Positions 29,908 through 38,049 are shown, numbered from the stretch's first letter. The stretch: DNA of 64,000 nt from Arthrobacter sp. M2012083 (GCF_000281065.1 NZ_AKKK01000047.1:1-64000); one strand, 5' to 3'. A program made the numbers and translations. The notes: a model not told the origin generated them from the sequence alone.

Positions 29908-30645
29908 CTAGCCTCCCGAGCTTCCGCCGCTTTTGGAGCTGCTGCCGAAGCCGCCGCGGCTTACTGTGCCGCCCTTGGTGCTGTAACCCTTGGACGTCTT
30001 GGCGTCCGTAGGCACGTTCTTGGTATAGCTCGGGTAGGAGCTGCGGTTCTGGCCCACGGCGGGCACACTGGCTCCGCGTGAGTAGAAGTACCAGGCGTAA
30101 ACGCCTGAGCTTCGGCCCGCAGAGCTGCTGTTGTCGCACTGGTTGTCGTCAACACGCTCCCCGGTTTCCTCATTGAAACAGACCTGAGCGTAGTCGGCTT
30201 CCTTCTCGTTGCTGGCCACGATCGCTGTGATGGTTCCGGCCAGGAGGGCAGTCACACCGAGACCCACCACGACGGTGCGACGCTGCGAGCGCTTTTTCTT
30301 CTTTGCCGCCTCGGCCTCACCGCGTTCGCGTTCCTTGGCGAAGGGGTCGACCACGGGGAGGGGCTGGCCGGGCTGGGGTGCCCCGGCTGGGAATGCTCCG
30401 CCCTGCGGTGCCGCTGCAGGAGCTTTTTTCCTCTTCCCCGCGCTCCCGTTGCCGGAGCGGCCTTTCACGGAGCCGCCTTGCGCCGGGTCGCTCTCCACGG
30501 GCGTGAACAGCTCAGGACGGAGTTCAGGTTTGGGTACCTGCCATGGAGGAGGCTTGGGCTGGTTGTTGCCCGCTCCGAAGTCGCCGTTGTTGTCCCTGCC
30601 GCTGCCGTTGTTGCCGGCCGCGTCAGGGCTGTCTTTCGGGTCCAT
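29908..30645 (-). CDS. YgiB-like (DUF1190) membrane-anchored protein
   Basis: 245-aa protein. Residues 1-122 are a disordered Pro/Gly/Lys-rich cytoplasmic tail; one helix spans about 124-144 (TVVVGLGVTALLAGTITAIVA); the outer part has a Cys pair (about residues 156 and 170, CFNEETGERVDDNQC) and a Ser/Gly-rich end. The C-terminal motif TVSRGGFGSSS matches the VTRGGFG region of E. coli YgiB, and the downstream neighbour is YgiC-like, as in E. coli. Unlike E. coli YgiB it is not a lipoprotein. The ATG at 30645 follows AGGGGG at 6 nt; the frame to 30771 is not needed. Function is unknown. Confidence 0.72.
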   Translation of the reverse strand: MDPKDSPDAAGNNGSGRDNNGDFGAGNNQPKPPPWQVPKPELRPELFTPVESDPAQGGSVKGRSGNGSAGKRKKAPAAAPQGGAFPAGAPQPGQPLPVVDPFAKERERGEAEAAKKKKRSQRRTVVVGLGVTALLAGTITAIVASNEKEADYAQVCFNEETGERVDDNQCDNSSSAGRSSGVYAWYFYSRGASVPAVGQNRSSYPSYTKNVPTDAKTSKGYSTKGGTVSRGGFGSSSKSGGSSGG

Positions 30646-30797
30646 GTGTATCCCCCTGGATAGACCGTTGAAGTGTCCGGCGCCACGCCGGACCAGAATG
30701 CTCAGAGCAAGCCTAGTCCTTGTGCGCGGTGCAGGCACGGGTGACAGCCGTAAATGGGAAGAAGTCCCCATCTACGGAACCATGTAAGGATGTAGCC

Positions 30798-32336
30798 ATG
30801 CCAGGACCCGAAGCACAAAGCAACGTCGACGACGGCGTGCTGCTGCGGCTTCCGCCGGTCCGCGGCATTGGCTCCGTCCGCGTCATCATCGGCCTGGTGT
30901 TGGCTGTCTTGTTGCCGCCCGGCATTGAACTCATGGTCACTGTCTTCGGGTTCCGCAACTTCGCCATGATCATGCTGTTGCAACTGGCAGTAGCTGTTGC
31001 GGTGGCGGCCATCGGTGGTTTGTGGCCGGCAGTGGTCGCCGCGGTGCTGGGTAGCTTCCTCCTCAACTACTTCTCCGCCGACCCCGTTGGCTCCCTGTCC
31101 ATCGCCGATCCCACCACGTTGTTCACGTTGGTGGTTTTCCTTGCCGTGGCCTGTGGGGTGGCGCTCGCCGTGGGCCTCGCAAGCCGCCGTGCCCAGGAGG
31201 CGGCACGCTCCGGGGCCGAGGCCACGGCCCTCAGTGGGCTCGCGCTGCAAATCCTTAGCTCGGATGGGAGCTTGGAATCGTTTCTTGAAAAAGTGCGGAG
31301 CAACTTGGGCATGGAGGCGGTAACACTGCTGGGTTCGTCAGGCCAGGCGCCCGGAGCCCCGAGCGTGGCGTCAGCCGGTACCCAAGCCGAGTTGCGTGTC
31401 CTGGCGAGTGCCGGCCCGAATCCGCCGTTGACCCATGCCGCCGCCGACCATGCCGCCGTCGTCGATCCCCACTACACCCTGCTGCTGCGGGGCGGGCCGT
31501 TGTCAGCGCAACACCAACGGTTGGTGGCAGCGTTCGGGGCTTTTGTGGTGGCTGTCCGGGAGAGGCAGCAACTGGTGAAGAGCCGGCGGGATAACGTGCG
31601 GTTGGCCGAGGGCAACAAGATGCGGACGTCCATCCTCCGCGCTGTGTCGCATGACCTTCGGACGCCCTTGGCCGGGATTAAGCTCGCTGTCAGCAGCTTG
31701 CGCCAGGAGGATGTGCATTTTCCGCCGGACGTTGAGCAGGAGTTGCTGGAGACCATCGAGGACTACGCCGACCGGCTGGACCATTTAGTGGACAACCTCC
31801 TGGACATGTCGCGCATCACGGCGGACGCGGTCAACCCGCTGTTGAGTGGAATTGTGTGGGCTGAGGTGCTGCCGCAGGCGCTAAGGGGAATCCCACAAGA
31901 GCGGTTGCGCAATGAACTCCCGCCCAACCTTCCCCCGGTCCAGGCCGACGCCGGAATGCTCGAGCGCGTGGTGGCCAACATCGTGGAGAACGCCGTGAAG
32001 TACGCACCTGACTCAGACGTGGTCCTCAGCGCCCGTGCGGGCGCCGGCATTACCTTGGGGGACCGGCCCGCCAGCGAACTGAGGATCGTCGATCACGGCA
32101 GCGGAGTTGGGCAGAAGGAGGTTGTGGACATTTTCCAACCGTTCCAGCGCTTTGGTGATTCGCCGTCGCGCGCGGTGGGAGGCGGAGCCAGCACTGGCGG
32201 CGGGATTGGTTTGGGATTGGCTGTCGCGAAGGGTTTCAGCGAGGCCATGGGCGGCAGGCTCACAGCGGAGCCGACGCCGGGTGGCGGGCTGACCATGGTG
32301 GTCACCTTGCCGCTGTGGACCGGGGGCCCACAATGA
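30798..32336 (+). CDS. Short KdpD-like sensor histidine kinase
   Basis: 512-aa membrane kinase. It begins with a four-helix DUF4118 module (about residues 25-130), as in KdpD, then a GAF-like linker, the H-box AVSHDLRTPLAGIKLAVSS (autophosphorylated His), N-box VVANIVENAVKYAPDS, G1 VDHGSGVG and G2 GGGIGLGLAVAKG. The KdpD N-terminal P-loop and Usp domains, which sense ligands in the classical protein, are missing. The ATG at 30798 is set by AAGGA 7 nt upstream. Its TGA overlaps the response regulator ATG by 4 nt. kdpFABC is not in the window, so its targets are unknown. Confidence 0.9.
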   Translation: MPGPEAQSNVDDGVLLRLPPVRGIGSVRVIIGLVLAVLLPPGIELMVTVFGFRNFAMIMLLQLAVAVAVAAIGGLWPAVVAAVLGSFLLNYFSADPVGSLSIADPTTLFTLVVFLAVACGVALAVGLASRRAQEAARSGAEATALSGLALQILSSDGSLESFLEKVRSNLGMEAVTLLGSSGQAPGAPSVASAGTQAELRVLASAGPNPPLTHAAADHAAVVDPHYTLLLRGGPLSAQHQRLVAAFGAFVVAVRERQQLVKSRRDNVRLAEGNKMRTSILRAVSHDLRTPLAGIKLAVSSLRQEDVHFPPDVEQELLETIEDYADRLDHLVDNLLDMSRITADAVNPLLSGIVWAEVLPQALRGIPQERLRNELPPNLPPVQADAGMLERVVANIVENAVKYAPDSDVVLSARAGAGITLGDRPASELRIVDHGSGVGQKEVVDIFQPFQRFGDSPSRAVGGGASTGGGIGLGLAVAKGFSEAMGGRLTAEPTPGGGLTMVVTLPLWTGGPQ

Positions 32337-33007
32337 CGCTGGTGCTGATCGTCGAGGACGAAGCCCGTATCGCCAGGGCCATGCAGATCACCCTTCAAGC
32401 ACATGGCTACCAGGCACTGACGGTGGGCAATGGCGCAGACGCCCTGCAGGCCGCTGCCAAGCAACCTGTGGAGATCGTGGTGCTGGACCTTGGCCTGCCG
32501 GACATGGACGGGGTGGAGATCATCCGACGCATCCGCGGCTGGAGCAATATGCCCATCATTGTTCTGTCTGCCCGGCATGCCTCGGAGGACAAAGTTGAAG
32601 CGCTCGACGCCGGTGCGGACGACTACGTGACCAAGCCTTTCGGTTTGGATGAGCTGCTTGCGCGGCTAAGGGTCGCTTCGCGCCGCGTTGTGACCGAACA
32701 TGAGGAACCAACGCTGGCCACTACGGACTTCATGGTTGACCTGGCAGGCAAGAAGATTCTCAGGGATGGCTCGGAAGTGCGCCTGACGCCCACCGAATGG
32801 AACATCCTTGAGTTGTTGGTCCGCAATAAGGGAAAACTGGTGAGCCAGCAGCAGATCCTTACCCAGGTCTGGGGACAGGCGTACGCGAAGGAAACACAGT
32901 ACCTGCGCGTATATATAGCCCAGCTTCGGCGAAAATTGGAGCGGGATCCGGCCGCGCCGCGGCACCTGCACACGGAAGCCGGCATGGGCTACCGATTCGA
33001 TCCTTAA
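32333..33007 (+). CDS. kdpE: Response regulator, KdpE type
   Basis: 224-aa OmpR-family response regulator. The receiver domain has VLIVEDEAR, the phospho-accepting Asp in VVLDLGLPDMDG and the Lys in DDYVTKPFGLDEL. The winged-helix domain ends in KETQYLRVYIAQLRRKLE and LHTEAGMGYRF, matching KdpE. Its start overlaps the kinase stop (ATGA), so the pair is co-translated. In the classical system it activates a K+-uptake ATPase; here that operon is not adjacent. Confidence 0.92.
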   Translation: MTLVLIVEDEARIARAMQITLQAHGYQALTVGNGADALQAAAKQPVEIVVLDLGLPDMDGVEIIRRIRGWSNMPIIVLSARHASEDKVEALDAGADDYVTKPFGLDELLARLRVASRRVVTEHEEPTLATTDFMVDLAGKKILRDGSEVRLTPTEWNILELLVRNKGKLVSQQQILTQVWGQAYAKETQYLRVYIAQLRRKLERDPAAPRHLHTEAGMGYRFDP

Positions 33008-33039
33008 TCTTGGAGCTGCCCGTCCGTACACTGGTGACC

Positions 33040-33696
33040 ATGAACACCGCATCCCTCCTTGCCGTCTGCCGTGTCCACCAGTTGCTGCCCGACCCCGAGG
33101 GGAGTGTGGGAGTCACCGGCATGGACAAGCGTCCGGTGGAGGGGCCAGTCAAGGTTCACAAACTTGGGCTCCACGGGGATGTCCAGGCAAACCGGGTGGA
33201 CCACGGTGGGGAAGACCAAGCCCTGTACGCGTATTCGCAGGCGGATGCGGACTACTGGTCAGGTGAGCTGCAGCGGGAGTTACCTGCCGGCGTCTTCGGT
33301 GAGAACCTTCGCGTGGCCGGAATCGAAACCACCGGCGCGGTCATCGGGGAACGCTGGAAGATCGGCCTGGATGTGGAGCTGGAAGTCACGTCGCCGCGCG
33401 TACCGTGCGCTACGTTCCAACGGGTGATCGGCGAATCCCAATGGGTGAAGCGCTTCACGCAGGCCGGCCGGGTTGGAACCTACCTCCGGGTGATCAAGAC
33501 GGGCACCATTTCCGCCGGAGACCATATCCACCGCACCTTCGTCCCCAAACACGGCATTACCGTAGGGCAGTGGTTCAGTGAACCCACCCCTGAACTGGTG
33601 CAGATCCTGTTGGATGCGGATGCCGATGGTGAGATCCGTTTGCAGGAGGACTACCATCCGGTCTTCGAAAAGGTACTGCGGAGAAACGGGCTCTAG
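33040..33696 (+). CDS. MOSC domain protein (YiiM-like)
   Basis: 218-aa MOSC protein. The core has GLHGDVQANRVDHGGEDQAL and the conserved Cys in SPRVPCATFQ, which binds molybdenum cofactor or a sulfur group in this family; a helical C-terminal domain follows, as in YiiM. YiiM-type proteins reduce N-hydroxylated compounds with MoCo, so that activity is possible. TACACT lies 7 nt before the ATG with no Shine-Dalgarno, so the mRNA may be leaderless. It is separate from the kinase genes upstream. Confidence 0.87.
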   Translation: MNTASLLAVCRVHQLLPDPEGSVGVTGMDKRPVEGPVKVHKLGLHGDVQANRVDHGGEDQALYAYSQADADYWSGELQRELPAGVFGENLRVAGIETTGAVIGERWKIGLDVELEVTSPRVPCATFQRVIGESQWVKRFTQAGRVGTYLRVIKTGTISAGDHIHRTFVPKHGITVGQWFSEPTPELVQILLDADADGEIRLQEDYHPVFEKVLRRNGL

Positions 33697-33786
33697 AACC
33701 CTGGTGGGGGAGCCTTGCAACGCGGTGTGAACAAGCTCACCCGGACTTCGTGGACTCTCGACTCGCGGTGATGGGCCTCCGTGCCC

Positions 33787-34090
33787 TACACTTGAAATAT
33801 CCCCCACTCCGGAAATCCCTTTATCCTGCCCAATTCTTGAGGCAGGACTGGTAAGTGTTGGGGCCCGCAAATGTGTGCGGGCATTTTCATAGGGAGAGCC
33901 GGCTAAAGAAAACGCTGTACAGACTGCTGGGATAGCAGCCAAGAGATGCAGCGGGAAGTCCTGCCATGGGATTGCGATAGCGCCGGACTTCTTGCGAAAG
34001 CAGGGCACCTTTTCCTGTTTCTCGCGACGAGTAATGCGGCCAGCCCAACCGGGCCGCGCCGACTGCCCTATGGATGAGGAATTTCCCCCT
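33787..34090 (+). promoter_or_regulatory. Structured 5' leader of the DEAD-box helicase gene
   Basis: The 394 bases between the MOSC stop and the helicase ATG (33697-34090) hold no conventional gene. A possible -10 TACACT is at 33787-33792. Hairpin 1 pairs CCTGCC (33825-33830) with GGCAGG (33841-33846). Hairpin 2 pairs GCCCGCA (33863-33869) with TGCGGGC (33876-33882) and is followed by ATTTTC, like a weak terminator. A short ORF of 11 codons begins at 33871 inside hairpin 2. Long structured leaders occur on cold-induced helicase mRNAs in other bacteria. Confidence 0.5.
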
Positions 34091-36256
34091 ATGACCGAAA
34101 ATCTCAACGAAAACTTCGACGCCAACACTGCTGAGTCCGCTGATGTAGCAGAGACCTCCGCACCCGCCGAAGCTAAAGCACCGGCTGCTGCCGCTGCCCC
34201 CGTCGAGACCGCTGCAGCTGAGACTGCAGCACCCACCTTCACTGAAGCTCCTGCCCCGAAGGCAGAAGAAGAGGAAGAAGAAGGCGTCCGCTTCGTCGAT
34301 CTTGGCATCGACGGACGCGTTCTGGCCGCCCTGCAGGATGTCGGCTACGAAAAGCCGTCCCCCATCCAGGCAGCCACCATCCCGCTGCTCCTCGAAGGCC
34401 GCGACGTAGTTGGCCTCGCCCAGACCGGTACCGGCAAGACCGCAGCGTTCGCTGTTCCTGCCCTGTCCCGCCTGGCCGAACTTCATGACCTCAACGGCCC
34501 GTCCCGCAAGACCCAGGCCCTGGTCCTGGCTCCCACACGTGAACTGGCGCTCCAGGTTGCGGAGGCTTTCACCTCCTACGCCAAGCACATTGATGATTTC
34601 ACCGTGCTCCCGGTTTACGGCGGCTCGGCTTACGGCCCCCAGCTCGCAGGCCTTCGCCGCGGTGCCCAGGTTGTTGTAGGTACCCCCGGCCGAGTCATCG
34701 ACCACATCGCCAAGGGCTCCCTGGACCTGTCCGAGCTCCAGTACCTGGTGCTGGACGAAGCTGACGAAATGCTGCGCATGGGCTTTGCCGATGACGTGGA
34801 GCAGATCTTCCAGCAGACTCCGGAAACCCGCCAGGTTGCGCTGTTCTCTGCCACCATGCCGGGCCAGATCCGCCGCATGTCCAAGCAGTACCTGAACAAC
34901 CCGGCCGAGATCTCGGTGAAGTCCAAGACCACCACCGGCGCCAACACCAAGCAGCGCTACCTTCAGGTCATGGGCCCGCACAAGCTGGATGCCCTGACCC
35001 GCATCCTCGAGGTGGAAGAGTTCGACGGCGTCATTGCCTTCGTGCGCACCAAGATGGCTACAGAGGACCTCGCTGACAAGCTGAAGTCCCGCGGCTTCCA
35101 GGCTGCCGCCATCAACGGCGACATCCCGCAGCAGCAGCGCGAGCGCACTGTTGACGCGCTGAAGGAAGGCCGCATTGACATCCTCGTGGCCACCGACGTC
35201 GCGGCCCGTGGCCTTGACGTTGAGCGCATCAGCCACGTGATCAACTACGACATCCCCCACGACACCGAGTCCTACGTGCACCGCATCGGACGTACGGGCC
35301 GTGCGGGCCGTTCCGGTGACGCCATCCTCTTCATGACGCCGCGTGAGAAGTACTTGCTGCGTTCCATCGAAAAGGCAACGCGCCAGCCGGTGGAGCAGAT
35401 GCACCTGCCGACGGCTGAGACCGTGAACACGCTGCGTCTGGGCAAATTCGCCGAGCGCATCACCGAGACCCTCGCGTCCGAGGATGTTGCAGCGTTCCGC
35501 GACCTCATCTCCTCCTACGAGGAAGAGCACAACGTTCCGGCATCGGAGATCGCTGCAGCCTTGGCCGTCATGGCCCAGGGTGGACAGCCGCTGCTGGTCA
35601 AGGAACTGCCTGCCGCTCCTGAGTACCAGAAGCGCGAGCGCTCCAAGGACGGCTTCGGCTCACGTGGCCCGACCCGTGCACTCACCGAGGGCAACGCCAC
35701 CTACCGGATCTCCGTGGGACGCCGTCAGCGCGTCATGCCGGGCTCCATCGTTGGCGCCATTGCCAACGAAGGCGGCATCTCGTCCGCACAGATCGGCGGC
35801 ATCGACATCCGCTCGGACCACTCCCTGGTGGAGCTCCCGGCAGACCTGAGCCCCGAGCAGCTGCGCGCACTCTCCCGCACCCGCATCGGTGGCGAACTGA
35901 TCAACCTTGAGCTGGATAACGGCCGCAGGCCCAGTGGCGATCGTGGCGGTTACTCCGGTGGCGGCGCTGGCGGACGTGGCGGCTATGGCGACCGCGAAAA
36001 CCGTGGCGGCGGAAACTTCAAGGGTGCCGGTGGCTTCAAGAAGGACTTCCGCAAGTCCGACGGCGAGCGGACCTCCGCTGACCGTGGCGGCCGCTCCTAC
36101 AGCGACCGCTCCGAGCGCACCGCAGGCAGCTTCGGCGACCGCGATCGCGGACAGGCCAGCGGTTCACGCTTCGGTGGTCACGGTGATGGCGCACGCAAGC
36201 CCCGCAGTGGCGGCGAAGGCGGACACCGCGATTTCAACCGCAAGGGCAAGTGGTAA
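34091..36256 (+). CDS. deaD: DEAD-box RNA helicase, DeaD/CsdA type
   Basis: 721-aa ATP-dependent RNA helicase. An acidic, Ala-rich N-terminal tail (about 60 residues) precedes the core: Q motif GYEKPSPIQAATIP, AQTGTGKTAAF, PTRELALQV, GTPGRVIDH, VLDEADEML, SATMPGQI, then VATDVAARGLDV and HRIGRTGRAGR. Near residue 530-600 a DbpA-like RNA-binding domain follows, then a Gly/Arg-rich tail (RGGYSGGGAGGRGG and similar). It would unwind structured RNA in ribosome assembly or mRNA decay. The ATG at 34091 has GAGGAA upstream; the same frame is open to 33992, giving a 33-residue extension that is less likely. A long leader lies upstream. Confidence 0.94.
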   Translation: MTENLNENFDANTAESADVAETSAPAEAKAPAAAAAPVETAAAETAAPTFTEAPAPKAEEEEEEGVRFVDLGIDGRVLAALQDVGYEKPSPIQAATIPLLLEGRDVVGLAQTGTGKTAAFAVPALSRLAELHDLNGPSRKTQALVLAPTRELALQVAEAFTSYAKHIDDFTVLPVYGGSAYGPQLAGLRRGAQVVVGTPGRVIDHIAKGSLDLSELQYLVLDEADEMLRMGFADDVEQIFQQTPETRQVALFSATMPGQIRRMSKQYLNNPAEISVKSKTTTGANTKQRYLQVMGPHKLDALTRILEVEEFDGVIAFVRTKMATEDLADKLKSRGFQAAAINGDIPQQQRERTVDALKEGRIDILVATDVAARGLDVERISHVINYDIPHDTESYVHRIGRTGRAGRSGDAILFMTPREKYLLRSIEKATRQPVEQMHLPTAETVNTLRLGKFAERITETLASEDVAAFRDLISSYEEEHNVPASEIAAALAVMAQGGQPLLVKELPAAPEYQKRERSKDGFGSRGPTRALTEGNATYRISVGRRQRVMPGSIVGAIANEGGISSAQIGGIDIRSDHSLVELPADLSPEQLRALSRTRIGGELINLELDNGRRPSGDRGGYSGGGAGGRGGYGDRENRGGGNFKGAGGFKKDFRKSDGERTSADRGGRSYSDRSERTAGSFGDRDRGQASGSRFGGHGDGARKPRSGGEGGHRDFNRKGKW

Positions 36257-36289
36257 ACACTTCCTTGGTGATCATCACTAAGTAGTTCC

Positions 36290-36325
36290 CGTCAGGGGGT
36301 CGGCTTTCGAGCCGGCCCCCTGACG
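36290..36325 (+). terminator. Terminator after the helicase gene
   Basis: CGTCAGGGGGTCGGCT pairs with AGCCGGCCCCCTGACG over a TTCG loop (16-bp stem with one G-T pair), followed by CGTTTAA. It starts 34 nt after the helicase stop codon. Confidence 0.8.
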
Positions 36326-36468
36326 CGTTTAACCCCTCGTTCCGGGCTTTGTTCGCTTTTCAGGCCTTCTGCGGTGGGAGTACTGAACGACACCGGGTTC
36401 CACGGGGCCGGGCCCGGCCGTACGATCGAGGCACGGCTGAACACAAGCAGAAATCGGGAGGGTGCTCC

Positions 36469-36969
36469 ATGGGATTGCTGGATAACGTGAAGAAGAACCT
36501 GGGCTTCGGCGGCAAGGACGCTGGTGAAAGAAGCGTGGCAGCTCCTGTAGACCAGAATCAGGGTGCTGTAGACCGGAGTGCGGCGAGCCAGGCAGCGGAG
36601 GATGCTGCCGCCGTCGAGGTTTCCGCCGCGGACAAGGCTGCTGCGGAGGCTGCTGCCGCACAGGCGGCCCAGCAGCAGGCTGCTGCGGACGCCGCAGCAG
36701 CGCAGGAGGCCGAACAGGAGGGTTTGGAACCCGAGGCCCCGGAAGTTCAACCGCAGGCGCAAGAGGCCGCCTCTGAGGCCGCCGCAGGGACCGGCCAGCC
36801 CGGGCCGGTGGCACCGCGGGTCACGGAGGTTGTGGTGGAGCAGGGAGACACCATGGGTGGAATCGCTGCGCAGTACGGCGTGGACCTTGGAGCCCTCATC
36901 GCCACGAACGCAGATACGGTGCCCAATCCGGACCAGATCTACCCCGGGCAGGTGCTCCGGCTGCCCTGA
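36469..36969 (+). CDS. LysM domain protein, Kbp (YgaU)-like layout
   Basis: 166-aa cytoplasmic protein without signal peptide. The N terminus MGLLDNVKKNLGFGGKDAGE resembles that of E. coli Kbp/YgaU (MGLFNFVKDAGEK), and the C-terminal LysM (VVEQGDTMGGIAAQYGV ... PDQIYPGQVLRLP) matches the LysM end of Kbp. Between them, where Kbp has a BON domain, is a stretch of Ala, Gln and Glu residues (about 30-115), probably a flexible or coiled linker. Kbp binds K+ in E. coli, so a K+-sensing or envelope role is conceivable but unproven. GGGAGG precedes the ATG by 8 nt. Confidence 0.78.
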   Translation: MGLLDNVKKNLGFGGKDAGERSVAAPVDQNQGAVDRSAASQAAEDAAAVEVSAADKAAAEAAAAQAAQQQAAADAAAAQEAEQEGLEPEAPEVQPQAQEAASEAAAGTGQPGPVAPRVTEVVVEQGDTMGGIAAQYGVDLGALIATNADTVPNPDQIYPGQVLRLP

Positions 36970-37080
36970 TTCGGCAGCCCAAAGAGGCAACGGCGATTGC
37001 CAGGGGCGCGAGATATGGATCAGGAAATCTGCGTCTTCGCAAATTGTGTCGGCGCCGTTTTTCCGCGTTTTCTCGCCGAT

Positions 37081-37109
37081 TTGTAGCTTCCGAAAACGTC
37101 CGGTAGAGT
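37081..37109 (+). promoter_or_regulatory. Promoter of tRNA-Thr
   Basis: TTGTAG (37081-37086), 17-nt spacer and TAGAGT (37104-37109) precede the tRNA by about 12 nt, fitting a sigma-70-type promoter for tRNA-Thr. The rest of 36970-37080 holds no recognisable gene. Confidence 0.6.
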
Positions 37110-37120
37110 ATTTACTCGTT

Positions 37121-37192
37121 GCCCCCCTAGCTCAGTGGTAGAGCGCGTTCTTGGTAAGAACGAGGTCACCGGATCGATTCCGGTGGGGGGCT
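37121..37192 (+). tRNA. tRNA-Thr (GGT)
   Basis: 72-nt cloverleaf; acceptor GCCCCCC/GGGGGGC, D-arm with TAGCTCAGTGGTAGAGC, anticodon GGT in TTCTTGGTAAGAA, T-loop GATCGATTC. Reads ACC and ACU. The 3' CCA is not encoded. A terminator hairpin follows. Confidence 0.96.
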
Positions 37193-37203
37193 CTGGATGA
37201 GGG

Positions 37204-37244
37204 CCTGTGTCAAGGCGGTTTTGACCGGCTTGACACAGGTTTTT
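37204..37244 (+). terminator. Terminator between tRNA-Thr and tRNA-Met
   Basis: CCTGTGTCAAG (37204-37214) pairs with CTTGACACAGG (37229-37239), followed by TTTTTC. It makes tRNA-Thr a separate transcription unit from the tRNA-Met 10 nt beyond. Confidence 0.9.
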
Positions 37245-37253
37245 CTCATTCGT

Positions 37254-37327
37254 GGCGGTGTAGCTCAGTTGGTTAGAGCGCACGACTCATAATCGTGAGG
37301 TCGGGAGATCGAGCCTCCCCACCGCTA
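37254..37327 (+). tRNA. tRNA-Met (CAT), elongator
   Basis: 74-nt cloverleaf with acceptor GGCGGTG/CACCGCT (one G-T pair), D-arm TAGCTCAGTTGGTTAGAGC, anticodon CAT in GACTCATAATC, T-loop GATCGAGCC. It lacks initiator features, so it is the elongator tRNA-Met. A tRNA-Ile2 (CAT with modified C) is a remote alternative. Confidence 0.92.
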
Positions 37328-37335
37328 CAGAGCAA

Positions 37336-37367
37336 GGCCCCGCAGCATTCGCCTGCGGGGTCTTTTT
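37336..37367 (+). terminator. Terminator after tRNA-Met
   Basis: GGCCCCGCAG pairs with CTGCGGGGTC over a short loop, followed by a run of seven T. A classic rho-independent terminator placed 9 nt after the tRNA. Confidence 0.92.
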
Positions 37368-37392
37368 TTGTTCAGTGGGACAGAATGGGTCC

Positions 37393-38049
37393 ATGAGCCG
37401 AATCGCAATCATTGGCGGCCACGGGAAAGTGGCCCTTCATCTGTCCCGCATTCTTAGTGGCGAAGGTCACGACGTCACGTCTTTCATCCGCAATCCCGAT
37501 CATGTGGCAGATGTCACGGAGACCGGCGCAACTGCTGACGTGCTGGATGTGGAAAATTCGACGACGGCGGAACTCGCCCAAGCGCTCGAGGGCCACGACG
37601 CCGTGGTCTGGTCGGCCGGGGCGGGCGGAGGCAATCCCGCCAGGACCTATGCCGTGGATCGTGACGCAGCCATCCGCTCGATGGATGCGGCGGCCGAGGC
37701 CGGCGTCAAGCGGTACGTGATGGTGTCCTACATCGGAGCCGCCAAAGATCACGGCGTCCCGGAAGACCACCCGTTCTTCGCCTATGCCGAGGCCAAAGCG
37801 GCGGCAGACGACTACTTGCGAAGCACCGACCTCGACTGGACCGTCTTGGGCCCGGGAACTTTGACGAACGAGCCCGCGACCGGTCTGATCGAAACGAACC
37901 CAGCCAACCCCGGCAATGACACGGAGACCTCCAGGGCCAACGTTGCCTTGGTGACAGCGGCCGTCCTGGAACTGCCGGGGACCATCCACCGGACCATCAG
38001 GTTCAAGGATGGTACCGACGATGTTGTGGACGCCCTCACGGAGGACTGA
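37393..38049 (+). CDS. NAD(P)-binding atypical SDR protein
   Basis: 218-aa Rossmann-fold protein of the NAD(P)H-binding / atypical short-chain dehydrogenase group (NmrA/YwnB-like). The nucleotide loop is IAIIGGHGKVALHLSRIL; later AVVWSAGAGGG and GVKRYVMVSYIGAA follow the usual order; the pattern ENSTTAELAQALEGHDAVVW is typical of strand 4. Probably an oxidoreductase or redox sensor. The ATG at 37393 is preferred over the upstream GTG-like start, and CAGAAT lies 6 nt before it, suggesting a leaderless message. No partner gene is evident. Confidence 0.85.
   Translation: MSRIAIIGGHGKVALHLSRILSGEGHDVTSFIRNPDHVADVTETGATADVLDVENSTTAELAQALEGHDAVVWSAGAGGGNPARTYAVDRDAAIRSMDAAAEAGVKRYVMVSYIGAAKDHGVPEDHPFFAYAEAKAAADDYLRSTDLDWTVLGPGTLTNEPATGLIETNPANPGNDTETSRANVALVTAAVLELPGTIHRTIRFKDGTDDVVDALTED

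Noticed and set aside
33711..33720. Terminator after the MOSC gene
   Set aside because: The short G-rich stretch after the stop forms no convincing stem and is not followed by T residues.
33871..33906. 11-codon ORF (MCAGIFIGRAG) as a leader peptide of the helicase gene
   Set aside because: Too short to support alone; it overlaps hairpin 2 and its ribosome site is poor. Mentioned only as part of the leader description.
33887..35530. 547-codon minus-strand open frame opposite the DEAD-box helicase gene
   Set aside because: The plus-strand frame has a full helicase with all motifs. Long antisense frames are expected in high-G+C genes with biased third positions, and this one has no recognisable domain.
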